DNA of 64,000 nucleotides from DASUNP01 sp963728545 (GTDB taxonomy: Bacteria > Acidobacteriota > Blastocatellia > UBA7656), in the NCBI GenBank assembly GCA_963728545.1, contig CAVSKO010000002.1, positions 1,054,001-1,118,000 of the forward strand, written 5' to 3'. Of the stretch, positions 50,493 through 58,305 are shown one piece after another. A program made the position numbers and the translations under genes. The notes below the pieces were generated by a model. The model searched no databases, had not been told where the DNA came from, and worked only from the letters and a program-made list of their open reading frames with translations. Position 1 is the stretch's first letter, and every line of letters begins with the position of its first letter.

Positions 50493-53087
50493 ATGGAATC
50501 CGTTCCAGCCATAGGTTTCAGCATTATATCTTTAGCAATGGCCGTATACTTGACGGCTTTTTTTCGGGGCAAAGCGAGCGCAAGCGCGAAAGGCGTAAAA
50601 AACGTCCTCAGCCGCCGCAATCTCGTTGCGGCTTCGACAGCAATCGCTTTCATAGCGTTTAACGCTTTTACGGCATTCGCGCAGGGCGAGCCGGCTCCAC
50701 GCCGTGCCGGGGGCGAGGCAAATCTAAGGCTGCCCGATCTGTCAAAAGAAAGCTTCCTTGGCGTAGACGGGCACACACTGCTGCTGTTGGGCATAGTGAT
50801 ATGTTTCCTCGGTCTGTTGTTCGGACTGGGGATTTACATGAACTTGAAGAAGCTTCCCGTCCATCGCAGCATGCGGGAAATCTCCGAGCTTATTTATGAA
50901 ACCTGCAAAACCTACCTTGTCACACAAGGCAAATTCATACTCGTACTATGGATATTCATCGGCTTAATCGTAGCCGTCTACTTTGGCTGGCTTGCCACGA
51001 CTGTAGACCCGGTGACCGGAGCAGTAACGCACGGCTTTCCGCCGTTGAAGGTCCTGATAATAATACTGTTCAGCCTGATTGGCATCGGGGGCAGTTACGG
51101 CGTCGCCTGGTTCGGCATCCGCGTAAATACGTTTGCCAATTCGCGCACGGCTTTCGCGAGCCTCGCGGGCAAACCCTATCCGATCTATGCCATCCCGCTC
51201 AGTGCCGGTATGAGCATAGGCATGATGTTGATCAGCGTTGAGCTGCTGATAATGCTCTGCATATTGTTGTTCATCCCACCCGATTATGCGGGGCCTTGCT
51301 TTATCGGGTTCGCAATCGGCGAGTCTTTAGGCGCGGCGGCGCTCAGGATAGCAGGCGGCATATTTACTAAGATCGCCGACATAGGCTCTGACCTCATGAA
51401 GATCGTCTTCAAGATCAAAGAAGACGACGCTCGCAATCCAGGCGTCATAGCCGACTGCACGGGCGATAACGCGGGCGATTCGGTCGGGCCGAGCGCGGAC
51501 GGGTTCGAGACTTACGGCGTGACCGGAGTCGCACTCATCACATTTATTCTTCTCGCCGTGCCTAACGCAACCGTGCAAGTGCAACTGCTGGTCTGGATTT
51601 TCGTGATGCGCATCATGATGATAGTGGCGAGCGCCATATCTTATTTCATAAATCAAGCCATCGCAAAGAGCCGCTACGCAAACGCCGACCAGATGAATTT
51701 CGAGGCTCCGCTCACTTCTCTCGTATGGCTCACTTCCATCATATCGGTTGCTATCACCTACGTTGTCTCATATCTGATGATTCCCACGCTCGGCGGAGAC
51801 TCAACGCTGTGGTGGAAGCTGGCCACCATCATTTCGTGCGGGACGCTGGCGGGGGCGATCATCCCCGAACTGGTCAAGGTCTTCACATCAACCGAGTCGA
51901 GTCACGTCAAAGAGGTAGTCATTTCCTCTCGTGAAGGCGGCCCGTCGCTCAACATTCTATCGGGCCTTGTAGCGGGCAACTTCTCCGCTTACTGGCTGGG
52001 GATCAGCATTATCATTCTGATGGGTGTGGCTTACATATTCAGCACATATGGACTGGCCCCATTGATGACCGCGCCTGCGGTATTTGCCTTCGGGCTTGTG
52101 GCGTTTGGCTTCCTCGGGATGGGGCCTGTGACGATCGCTGTTGATTCCTATGGCCCTGTGACCGACAACGCGCAATCTGTTTATGAGCTTTCGCTCATCG
52201 AGCAGGTGCCTAATGTCGAAGAGGAGATCAAGAAGGAGTATAACCTCCCGGTGAAATTCGACAGAGCTAAACACCTGCTTGAGGAGAATGACGGGGCGGG
52301 CAACACCTTCAAGGCAACGGCCAAGCCCGTGTTGATCGGCACGGCTGTTGTCGGCGCTACGACGATGATCTTCTCGATCATTCAGGTACTGAGGGGTGAG
52401 GCAGCCTCGGAAGCCATTTTCTATCAGAACCTTTCGCTCTTGAACCCGCTCTTTCTGCTCGGCCTGATCACGGGCGGCGCGGTGATCTACTGGTTCACGG
52501 GCGCCTCGACGCAGGCAGTTACGACCGGCGCTTATCGCGCGGTTGAGTTTATCAAGGCAAACATCAGGCTCGAAGGCGTCGAGAAGGCTTCGGTAGCAGA
52601 CAGCAAGAAGGTGGTCCAGATATGTACGCAGTATGCGCAGAAGGGCATGTTCAACATCTTCTTGACCGTCTTCTTCTCGTCTCTCGCGTTTGCATTCGTA
52701 GACCCGTTCTTCTTTATCGGCTACCTGATCTCTATAGCCATATTCGGCCTCTACCAGGCGATCTTTATGGCTAACGCTGGCGGCGCGTGGGACAACGCAA
52801 AGAAAATCGTAGAGGTAGAACTCAAGCAAAAAGGGACGCCCCTGCACGACGCAACGGTCGTGGGCGATACGGTTGGCGACCCGTTTAAGGATACGTCTTC
52901 GGTAGCATTGAACCCCGTCATCAAGTTCACTACGCTTTTCGGGTTGCTTGCGGTTGAGCTGGCCGTTGAGATGACGAAGACGCGCGGGACAGGTTTCGGT
53001 CACACGCTGGCTGCCATCTTCTTTCTCATTTCGGTGTTCTTCGTATGGCGCTCGTTTTACGGAATGCGAATCGGCGCGCAAAACTAG
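50493..53087 (+). CDS. hppA: Membrane-bound ion-translocating pyrophosphatase
   Basis: Hydrolyses PPi and pumps H+ or Na+ across the membrane. The 864-residue protein has about 16 membrane segments. Signature regions: EDDARNPGVIADCTGDNAGD with SVGPSADGFETYG (PPi-Mg binding), GPVTDNAQSVYELS, and DTVGDPFKDTSS near the end. At the A/K position that separates K+-dependent from independent enzymes the sequence is GNTFKATAK, with Lys, predicting the K+-independent type, usually H+ pumps. A TGCTATAAG box at 50319-50327 with TTGCCC 18 bases upstream may be its promoter. A clear terminator follows. Confidence 0.95.
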   Translation: MESVPAIGFSIISLAMAVYLTAFFRGKASASAKGVKNVLSRRNLVAASTAIAFIAFNAFTAFAQGEPAPRRAGGEANLRLPDLSKESFLGVDGHTLLLLGIVICFLGLLFGLGIYMNLKKLPVHRSMREISELIYETCKTYLVTQGKFILVLWIFIGLIVAVYFGWLATTVDPVTGAVTHGFPPLKVLIIILFSLIGIGGSYGVAWFGIRVNTFANSRTAFASLAGKPYPIYAIPLSAGMSIGMMLISVELLIMLCILLFIPPDYAGPCFIGFAIGESLGAAALRIAGGIFTKIADIGSDLMKIVFKIKEDDARNPGVIADCTGDNAGDSVGPSADGFETYGVTGVALITFILLAVPNATVQVQLLVWIFVMRIMMIVASAISYFINQAIAKSRYANADQMNFEAPLTSLVWLTSIISVAITYVVSYLMIPTLGGDSTLWWKLATIISCGTLAGAIIPELVKVFTSTESSHVKEVVISSREGGPSLNILSGLVAGNFSAYWLGISIIILMGVAYIFSTYGLAPLMTAPAVFAFGLVAFGFLGMGPVTIAVDSYGPVTDNAQSVYELSLIEQVPNVEEEIKKEYNLPVKFDRAKHLLEENDGAGNTFKATAKPVLIGTAVVGATTMIFSIIQVLRGEAASEAIFYQNLSLLNPLFLLGLITGGAVIYWFTGASTQAVTTGAYRAVEFIKANIRLEGVEKASVADSKKVVQICTQYAQKGMFNIFLTVFFSSLAFAFVDPFFFIGYLISIAIFGLYQAIFMANAGGAWDNAKKIVEVELKQKGTPLHDATVVGDTVGDPFKDTSSVALNPVIKFTTLFGLLAVELAVEMTKTRGTGFGHTLAAIFFLISVFFVWRSFYGMRIGAQN

Positions 53088-53118
53088 AACGGTAGATTTT
53101 GATTTCGGGACTGTAGTG

Positions 53119-53145
53119 AGGCGGGCTTCGAAGCCCGCCTTTGCT
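53119..53145 (+). terminator. Rho-independent terminator after hppA
   Basis: A 22-base perfect palindrome at 53119-53140, built from AGGCGGGCTTCGAAGCCCGC plus two bases, is followed by TTGCTTATT. The T-tract is short and interrupted, but position 32 bases after the hppA stop supports the call. Confidence 0.75.
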
Positions 53146-53242
53146 TATTAAGGAGATGCTGATTATTCAGGTCGCATTATGTTAGTATCAAAACGGGCGG
53201 TATAGATTGCAGCCCGGATAATCGCCGCTAGCAGTTTACAGT

Positions 53243-53860
53243 ATGCTTATTAGAAGTTTATGGAGCCCGCGCTGGTGGGCTGAAAAGATTCGCAGCAACT
53301 CAATATTGATAGCTCAACACCGGTGGGCCGTCGCCTTCGTTTTTCTGTTGGAGCTTGCAGGCTGCACCATCCTTCCAATCCCAATAGCATTGATAATGGT
53401 CGCGTTGATTACGGCAGCGCCGCACAGATGGTTCAAGTTTGCCTTGAGCGCGACATGCGGCTCAACGCTCGGCGGTCTTCTGCTTTACGCCATAGGCCGA
53501 TTGTTTTTCAGCTCCATCGGCGAGCCTTTGATCCTCTATTACGACGGCGGGGAGCGCTGGGCCAACGTAGTCGGGTGGTTCAATAGCGAATGGGGATTTA
53601 TCTTCATTATCCTTGCGGGTGTCACGACGGGGCTATTCAGGTTTGCTTGTCTGGGCGCGGGCTTTACCGCAATCGACCCTCTAGCCTTTCTCACGCTGCT
53701 TTGTCTCAGCCGGTGCGCTCGCTGGATTGCCGAGTGCTGGGCGATCAAATACGTCGGCAATCGTGTAAAAAGCTGGCCCGGCCATTACTTCAAATACGCG
53801 ACGGTCGGCGTGATGCTCGTTATCTTTGCCACCTTGATAGCGTTATCAATCGCCGGTTGA
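53243..53860 (+). CDS. YqaA/DedA-like (VTT) membrane protein
   Basis: A 205-residue membrane protein with four to five hydrophobic segments and the pattern LELAGCTILPIPIALIMVAL, GSTLGGLLLYAIGR and ITLAGVTTGLFRF-like text (ILAGVTTGLFRFACLGAGF), as in YqaA/DedA proteins, a group linked with lipid transport and membrane homeostasis. ATG 53243 lies after the hppA terminator. The specific function is unknown. Confidence 0.82.
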   Translation: MLIRSLWSPRWWAEKIRSNSILIAQHRWAVAFVFLLELAGCTILPIPIALIMVALITAAPHRWFKFALSATCGSTLGGLLLYAIGRLFFSSIGEPLILYYDGGERWANVVGWFNSEWGFIFIILAGVTTGLFRFACLGAGFTAIDPLAFLTLLCLSRCARWIAECWAIKYVGNRVKSWPGHYFKYATVGVMLVIFATLIALSIAG

Positions 53861-53996
53861 AGCCTTCCTGCATCCTCGCAAAGGTTAATAAGATAATCGC
53901 AAAAATTATTCGTCAATCTAAGGCGAAATGCGGGTTGCAAAGTAGGCAGGGTTGACGTCATAATTGTGGGCTATCATCAATCCAGGAGATTCATAC

Positions 53997-54323
53997 ATGG
54001 CAGAGGAGAAAGTAATTAAGTCGGGAGTGCTTACGATCCCCCGACTTTTATTCTTGGCGGTAGTCGGGCTAATCATATTTCTCACAGTTTGGTCAGGATT
54101 TCTTGCCATCGGGTATTGGGTCATGACGTTAGCCCTGGTCGGGCTATTGACTCTCATCGTCATGGATTACGGCGTGAAGAAAGAGGCCATGCAAGTGGGA
54201 GCCGGTTCGGAACAAGCCGGGGCTATCAATACACAGGCAACCGCGCCTGCCGTTGCCGCAGCTTCTGCAAACGCGCCTCGCGTTCGCCGCCGCGCCAGCC
54301 GGCCGACCAAGCGCAGACGCTAA
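53997..54323 (+). CDS. Small two-segment membrane protein
   Basis: A 108-residue protein with two hydrophobic segments (LTIPRLLFLAVVGLIIFLTV and LALVGLLTLIVMDYG), an Ala-rich tail and a very basic end (RVRRRASRPTKRRR) that may face the cytoplasm or bind nucleic acid. ATG 53997 has CAGGAG nine bases upstream. No family is recognised. Confidence 0.7.
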   Translation: MAEEKVIKSGVLTIPRLLFLAVVGLIIFLTVWSGFLAIGYWVMTLALVGLLTLIVMDYGVKKEAMQVGAGSEQAGAINTQATAPAVAAASANAPRVRRRASRPTKRRR

Positions 54324-54345
54324 AACATAATTCACCACAAAAAAA

Positions 54346-54388
54346 GCCGCAGAGATCGCGAAGCTTATTTGCGATCTCTGCGACGCCT
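54346..54388 (+). terminator. Two-way terminator between convergent genes
   Basis: GCAGAGATCGC at 54349-54359 pairs with GCGATCTCTGC at 54371-54381 around an 11-base loop, with an A-run before and TTTT after, so it could end transcription from both sides. Confidence 0.65.
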
Positions 54389-54389
54389 T

Positions 54390-54887
54390 TTATGTTCGCG
54401 GCACCGAAAGCGGCACGATGATAAAAAGAAAAGCCAGGACTGCCAGCTTTAAAACCAGATTCACTGTCGGGCTCACCCTCTTTCCTGTTATGGCGTTGAA
54501 CTGGCCGTAGCCTCTTCGCACCTTCTTTACGTCTTTATATGCGATGGTGACTTCCTGATTTATATCAACTTCGGCAAGCTGGAAGGTGTCAACATCGATA
54601 TACTCAAGGCTGCCATAGCGCTCATTGTCGTTCCAAAGCACAACGGTGATTCTGGCGGCGCGTCCATATTGCCTTATCCTGTTTTTTATCTCACGAATTC
54701 TCTTCTCTTCTTTTGATTGTGCCTGAGCGGGTTTGCTTGACGGGTCGCTGCTTTGCGCTGTTTGTTGCTGAACTGGCTCACTCGATGCAGGCTCGTCACC
54801 GCTCGGCGGCCCGGCGTACTGTTCGGCCCGCGTGTTTGCTGCTAATAGACATATAGACAAGATTACTATTATGATGCTCGTCGCCAT
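54390..54887 (-). CDS. Exported or anchored hypothetical protein with SH3-like core
   Basis: A 165-residue protein with an N-terminal signal (MATSIIIVILSICLLAANTR), a Gln/Ser/Pro-rich linker, a charged helix and a small beta region ITVVLWNDNERYGSLEYIDV to TIAYKDVKKVRRGYGQF that reads like an Sm- or SH3-type barrel. A hydrophobic C-terminal segment follows (LVLKLAVLAFLFIIVPLSV). ATG 54887 is supported by GGAGGGAA upstream. No known family; a similar layout occurs in many acidobacterial hypothetical proteins, from memory. Confidence 0.75.
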   Translation of the reverse strand: MATSIIIVILSICLLAANTRAEQYAGPPSGDEPASSEPVQQQTAQSSDPSSKPAQAQSKEEKRIREIKNRIRQYGRAARITVVLWNDNERYGSLEYIDVDTFQLAEVDINQEVTIAYKDVKKVRRGYGQFNAITGKRVSPTVNLVLKLAVLAFLFIIVPLSVPRT

Positions 54888-55078
54888 AGGTTCCCTCCGT
54901 CTGCCGTCGCTTTGCCGGTTAACACGCAATGATATGAAACCACCCTGTTGCAACCGCCATGCCAGATTCGAAACTCGCACAAAGCGCAGCCAGAAGACTT
55001 TTTCGAGACTGCGGCGCGACCGCGAGCGCAGCAGAAATCATACAAATGAAGCCCTTTTTAATATGCTTGTGCGCTTGC

Positions 55079-55106
55079 TTGACAACGCTTTGCTCGCGTG
55101 TAGACT
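55079..55106 (+). promoter_or_regulatory. Putative promoter of the cysteine-dioxygenase-like gene
   Basis: TTGACA at 55079-55084, 16 bases, then TAGACT at 55101-55106, 41 bases before the start. The -35 is perfect, the -10 four of six. Confidence 0.45.
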
Positions 55107-55147
55107 AGAGACTTGGCATACAGTTTTTCTTTACTCCCCCTGATGAT

Positions 55148-55732
55148 ATGCAAGTAACCGACACCAACACGATTTTCGAGCCGTCAGCCAATACTTCGGC
55201 CAACGAGATATCGCTTGGCGAGGCGGCAGAGATCATCCACAACCTGACAGAGGTTCCGACGCTCGACCAGATCAAAGAGTGGTTCTCGTCGCTCGTTCTC
55301 AGACAACGCGACTACGAGATGTATAGACTATTCACCGCACGGAAGTACGCAAGGAACCTCGTAGCTCGCAGCTCATTCGCCGAGATGTTGATGCTGTGCT
55401 GGCGGTCGGGGCAGCGCACTCCTATACACGATCACGGCGGGTCTGTAGGCGTTGTGATGGTGTGCGAAGGGCTGCTGACAGAGACGATGTTTGAGCATGC
55501 GCCCGAAGGCCGCGTTCGCCCTTATAACACTTATCGCTGGGGGCCTGGATCTATCACGGGCGCAGACGTGCCTGACGTTCATCAGCTATTAAATCTCCAG
55601 CCCGCCGGGCGCGATATGGTAACGCTTCACTGCTACGCCCCACCACTGTCTGTGCTGAACACCTACAGCCCGCGAAGCTCGCGCGTGGGGCGATGGAGAG
55701 AAGGATATTTCACGGGCGGCGCAGGCATCTGA
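55148..55732 (+). CDS. Cysteine dioxygenase-family cupin enzyme
   Basis: A 194-residue cupin with the iron ligands and pattern of cysteine dioxygenase type I: PIHDHGGSVGVVMVCEG (two His), a third His in PDVHQLLNL and the HCYAPPLSVLNTY end region. The family oxidises cysteine or related thiols to sulfinates. The assignment to cysteine itself is not certain, as 3-mercaptopropionate dioxygenases look similar. It stands alone behind its own promoter. Confidence 0.85.
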   Translation: MQVTDTNTIFEPSANTSANEISLGEAAEIIHNLTEVPTLDQIKEWFSSLVLRQRDYEMYRLFTARKYARNLVARSSFAEMLMLCWRSGQRTPIHDHGGSVGVVMVCEGLLTETMFEHAPEGRVRPYNTYRWGPGSITGADVPDVHQLLNLQPAGRDMVTLHCYAPPLSVLNTYSPRSSRVGRWREGYFTGGAGI

Positions 55733-55794
55733 TCGCTGCGGTCGAGAGAGTGCGCAAACGATCTCGAAAGTTTTGAAATAGAGAGTAACCCGTC

Positions 55795-56490
55795 ATGCAA
55801 AATCTGTTTTCTGTTTTACGATTGGCGCGGGATCAACGGCGCGTTGCTTTGGTCTTCTGCGTTGGGGTCGTCCTCCTGATTTCCAGTTTCGCCGAAGCCC
55901 AATCGGGCCGCCGCCCACCTAAACGGACAGAGTCCGAGGGCGTTCAGAAGTCAACCGAGCCTGAGCCGTCAACCAAGCAGGAGGCGAAACCTGAAAAAGA
56001 GCAAACACCTGTAATGATTGTTAAGTCTAACTCGATGTACGGTGTCTACTATGTGGCCGACTACGTAGTCGAAGGCTGTGCCGCCCGGTTGAAGCAATCC
56101 GCCGCGCTCCAGGTAGAAAAGCATCCGAATGAAATAAATCGCAAAGAGGCCAGCGATGCGGCGAAGGCTTCCACGAACAGATACGTCGTCTTTCTTGAAA
56201 TGTCTTCGGATAGGATGGGGTATAACCGCAACCGCGACCGCATGGGGCAAGAGTACGTCGAAGATATGGTAGTAGAGTACACGGTCTTTACGCCGGGCAC
56301 GGGCAAGATAAAGACATCAGGCAGGGTGTATCAGATGCGGCCCAGAGGAGGCGTCGGAGGCGTGGGCGTCCCATTGCCTGTTCCCGGCGGGCCTGCTACT
56401 GTCGAATACACGCTTAAACAGGCCGGGCGCGACGTGGCAGACCGCATTATTGACTCGTTAACGGTCATCGTCCCTCCGTCGCGGAATTAG
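55795..56490 (+). CDS. Exported hypothetical protein
   Basis: A 231-residue protein with a signal peptide (RVALVFCVGVVLLISSFAEA), a low-complexity Glu/Lys/Pro linker (STEPEPSTKQEAKPEKEQTP) and a folded C-terminal domain of about 150 residues (NRYVVFLEMSSDRMGYNRNR, VEYTVFTPGTGKIKTSGRVY, PLPVPGGPATVEYTLKQAGR). That domain may be of the type found in periplasmic or lipoprotein assembly proteins, but I do not recognise it. It lies 62 bases after the cupin gene. Confidence 0.75.
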   Translation: MQNLFSVLRLARDQRRVALVFCVGVVLLISSFAEAQSGRRPPKRTESEGVQKSTEPEPSTKQEAKPEKEQTPVMIVKSNSMYGVYYVADYVVEGCAARLKQSAALQVEKHPNEINRKEASDAAKASTNRYVVFLEMSSDRMGYNRNRDRMGQEYVEDMVVEYTVFTPGTGKIKTSGRVYQMRPRGGVGGVGVPLPVPGGPATVEYTLKQAGRDVADRIIDSLTVIVPPSRN

Positions 56491-56632
56491 ACGGCGAGAT
56501 TGCCGAATGATCTTTAACACGCCACAGCTTGACAAGAACAAAACGAGAAGATAAAAATGTGACCCGCCACCGAGGATGCTTCGACAACTTAACATGCTTA
56601 GATCAGCTACCACGCCCCCAGACCAATAATCT

Positions 56633-58174
56633 ATGAAATTCGGTTTCGTAATCAACCACAGAAAATGTATCGGGTGCCACGCCTGCACAGTAGCATGCAA
56701 GTCCGAAAATGAAGTCCCGCTCGGCACATTTCGCACCTGGGTAAAATACATTGAAAAAGGCGAATACCCGGACACGCGAAGATTTTTTTCCGTTCTGCGG
56801 TGCAATCATTGCGAGGACGCGCCCTGCATTACGATATGTCCGGTGACGGCCCTTTACCGCCGAGATAACGGCATAGTCGATTTTGACGGCAATCGCTGCA
56901 TTGGATGCAAAGCCTGCATGCAGGCCTGCCCTTACGACGCGCTTTACATCAATCCAAACACAAACACGGCCGAAAAATGTAATTACTGCGCGCACCGGGT
57001 CGAAGTCCAGCTTGAGCCTGCCTGCGTGATCGTCTGCCCTGTGCAGGCGATTGTTTCGGGCGATATGGATGATCCTTCTACGCGTATTTCTCGCCTGATC
57101 GCCTCTGAACAGACGCTTGTCAGAAAGCCGGAAGCAGGCACTAAGCCAAAGGTCTTTTATATCGAAGCCGATCAAGCCGCCCTCGTGCCTACGGACCAGA
57201 CGCACGCCGGGGGCTATATGTGGGCCGAGCAACAGATGGATGAGATATTCCAAGATGAACAGGCGATGGCCGATGCCGATGCGCGGGCACGGACGACTTA
57301 TGACGTCTCTCACGAGAGGCCGTGGGGTTGGAAAGTCTCTGCCTACCTGTGGACGAAATCAATTTCCGCCGGGGCTTTTATCGTTGCCGCAATGGCTCTA
57401 GGCTTCAATTTCGTCCCGCATCGCCACTGGCTTTTCGACTCTACCGCGCCGCAGGTCGGGCTGTTGTTTTTGGCCGCGACCCTTGCGCTGCTGGTGATGG
57501 ATTTGAAGAGGCCGGAGAGGTTCTTGAGAATTCTGTTGTGGCCTCAATGGAAGTCGTGGCTTGTGATCGGCGGCTACATCTTGCTGATATACGGGGCGAT
57601 TCTCCTGCTCTGGATGGGGTTGTGGAGCATAGGGCTGGAGGCGATAGAAGAGCCGCTGATGTGGTTGGGGGCTTTGTTTGCCATAATGACAGCCGTTTAT
57701 TCCGCGTTTCTTTTCCGGCAGGCGCGCGGGCGCGTCTTCTGGCACAGCACGCTTACGCCTCTGCACTTGCTGGTTCAGGCAATGGTAGCGGGCTCCGCCG
57801 TTTTGATGCTCATCTTCGTCGTCGACGCTCTGCTTACCGGTAAGGATGTGACCGGAGCCGGGTTTGAATTTTTGTATTACGAGTTTCTAGGAACACTCTT
57901 CGCGCACGGAGTCTTGATGGCGGGCGAATTATTTATGCCCGAAGAGGGTGTGGAAAGAAAACGCGCCGCTCGTTTGATCACGAAAGGAATCTTCAGCAAG
58001 CTCTTTTGGGGCGGCGCGGTAATTCTCGGCACGGTGCTGCCAGTAGTTTTGCTTGCGACCGGAGCAGCGCAGTTTGGAATAATCGCCGGCATAGTCAGCC
58101 TGTTCGCCTTAGGCGGATTATTCTTGTGGGAACACATCTGGATACAGGCCGGGCAGGCAGTGCCGTTAAGCTAA
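56633..58174 (+). CDS. Four-cluster ferredoxin fused to NrfD/PsrC-type membrane subunit
   Basis: A 513-residue fusion. Residues 1-190 are a DmsB/PsrB-like electron-transfer domain with four Cys clusters (CIGCHACTVAC, CNHCEDAPCITIC, CIGCKACMQAC, CNYCAHRVEVQLEPACVIVC), each pair forming [4Fe-4S] sites. Residues 225-513 hold about eight membrane segments in NrfD/PsrC style (WTKSISAGAFIVAAMALG, GVLMAGELFMPEEGVERKRA), the quinone-binding subunit. In most related complexes these are separate genes. It precedes a molybdopterin enzyme gene in the same direction, so electrons would run between that enzyme and membrane quinones. Confidence 0.92.
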   Translation: MKFGFVINHRKCIGCHACTVACKSENEVPLGTFRTWVKYIEKGEYPDTRRFFSVLRCNHCEDAPCITICPVTALYRRDNGIVDFDGNRCIGCKACMQACPYDALYINPNTNTAEKCNYCAHRVEVQLEPACVIVCPVQAIVSGDMDDPSTRISRLIASEQTLVRKPEAGTKPKVFYIEADQAALVPTDQTHAGGYMWAEQQMDEIFQDEQAMADADARARTTYDVSHERPWGWKVSAYLWTKSISAGAFIVAAMALGFNFVPHRHWLFDSTAPQVGLLFLAATLALLVMDLKRPERFLRILLWPQWKSWLVIGGYILLIYGAILLLWMGLWSIGLEAIEEPLMWLGALFAIMTAVYSAFLFRQARGRVFWHSTLTPLHLLVQAMVAGSAVLMLIFVVDALLTGKDVTGAGFEFLYYEFLGTLFAHGVLMAGELFMPEEGVERKRAARLITKGIFSKLFWGGAVILGTVLPVVLLATGAAQFGIIAGIVSLFALGGLFLWEHIWIQAGQAVPLS

Positions 58175-58179
58175 AAATG

Positions 58180-58287
58180 AAAAGATTCACCGCAGAGACA
58201 CAGAGAACACAGAGGGGGCGCAGAGAAAACCAACGTCTGCTCTGCGCCCCCTCTGTGTTCTCTGTGTCTGCGGCGGTGAGATGTCTT
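58180..58287 (+). repeat. CACCGC/CAGAGA-type inverted repeat, copy 3
   Basis: AAGATTCACCGCAGAGACAC at the left and GTGTCTGCGGCGGTGAGATG-type sequence at the right are complementary over about 45 bases, including a GAGGGGGCGCAGAG core matching CTCTGCGCCCCCTC. It lies between two genes of one presumed operon, so it would be transcribed as a strong hairpin there. Confidence 0.85.
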
Positions 58288-58305
58288 GAATCTAAGGTGC
58301 AATGA

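Noticed and set aside
51957..53081. 374-codon open frame on the minus strand
   Set aside because: Antisense to hppA; the residues are rich in Arg and His as expected of a shadow of GC-rich coding DNA.
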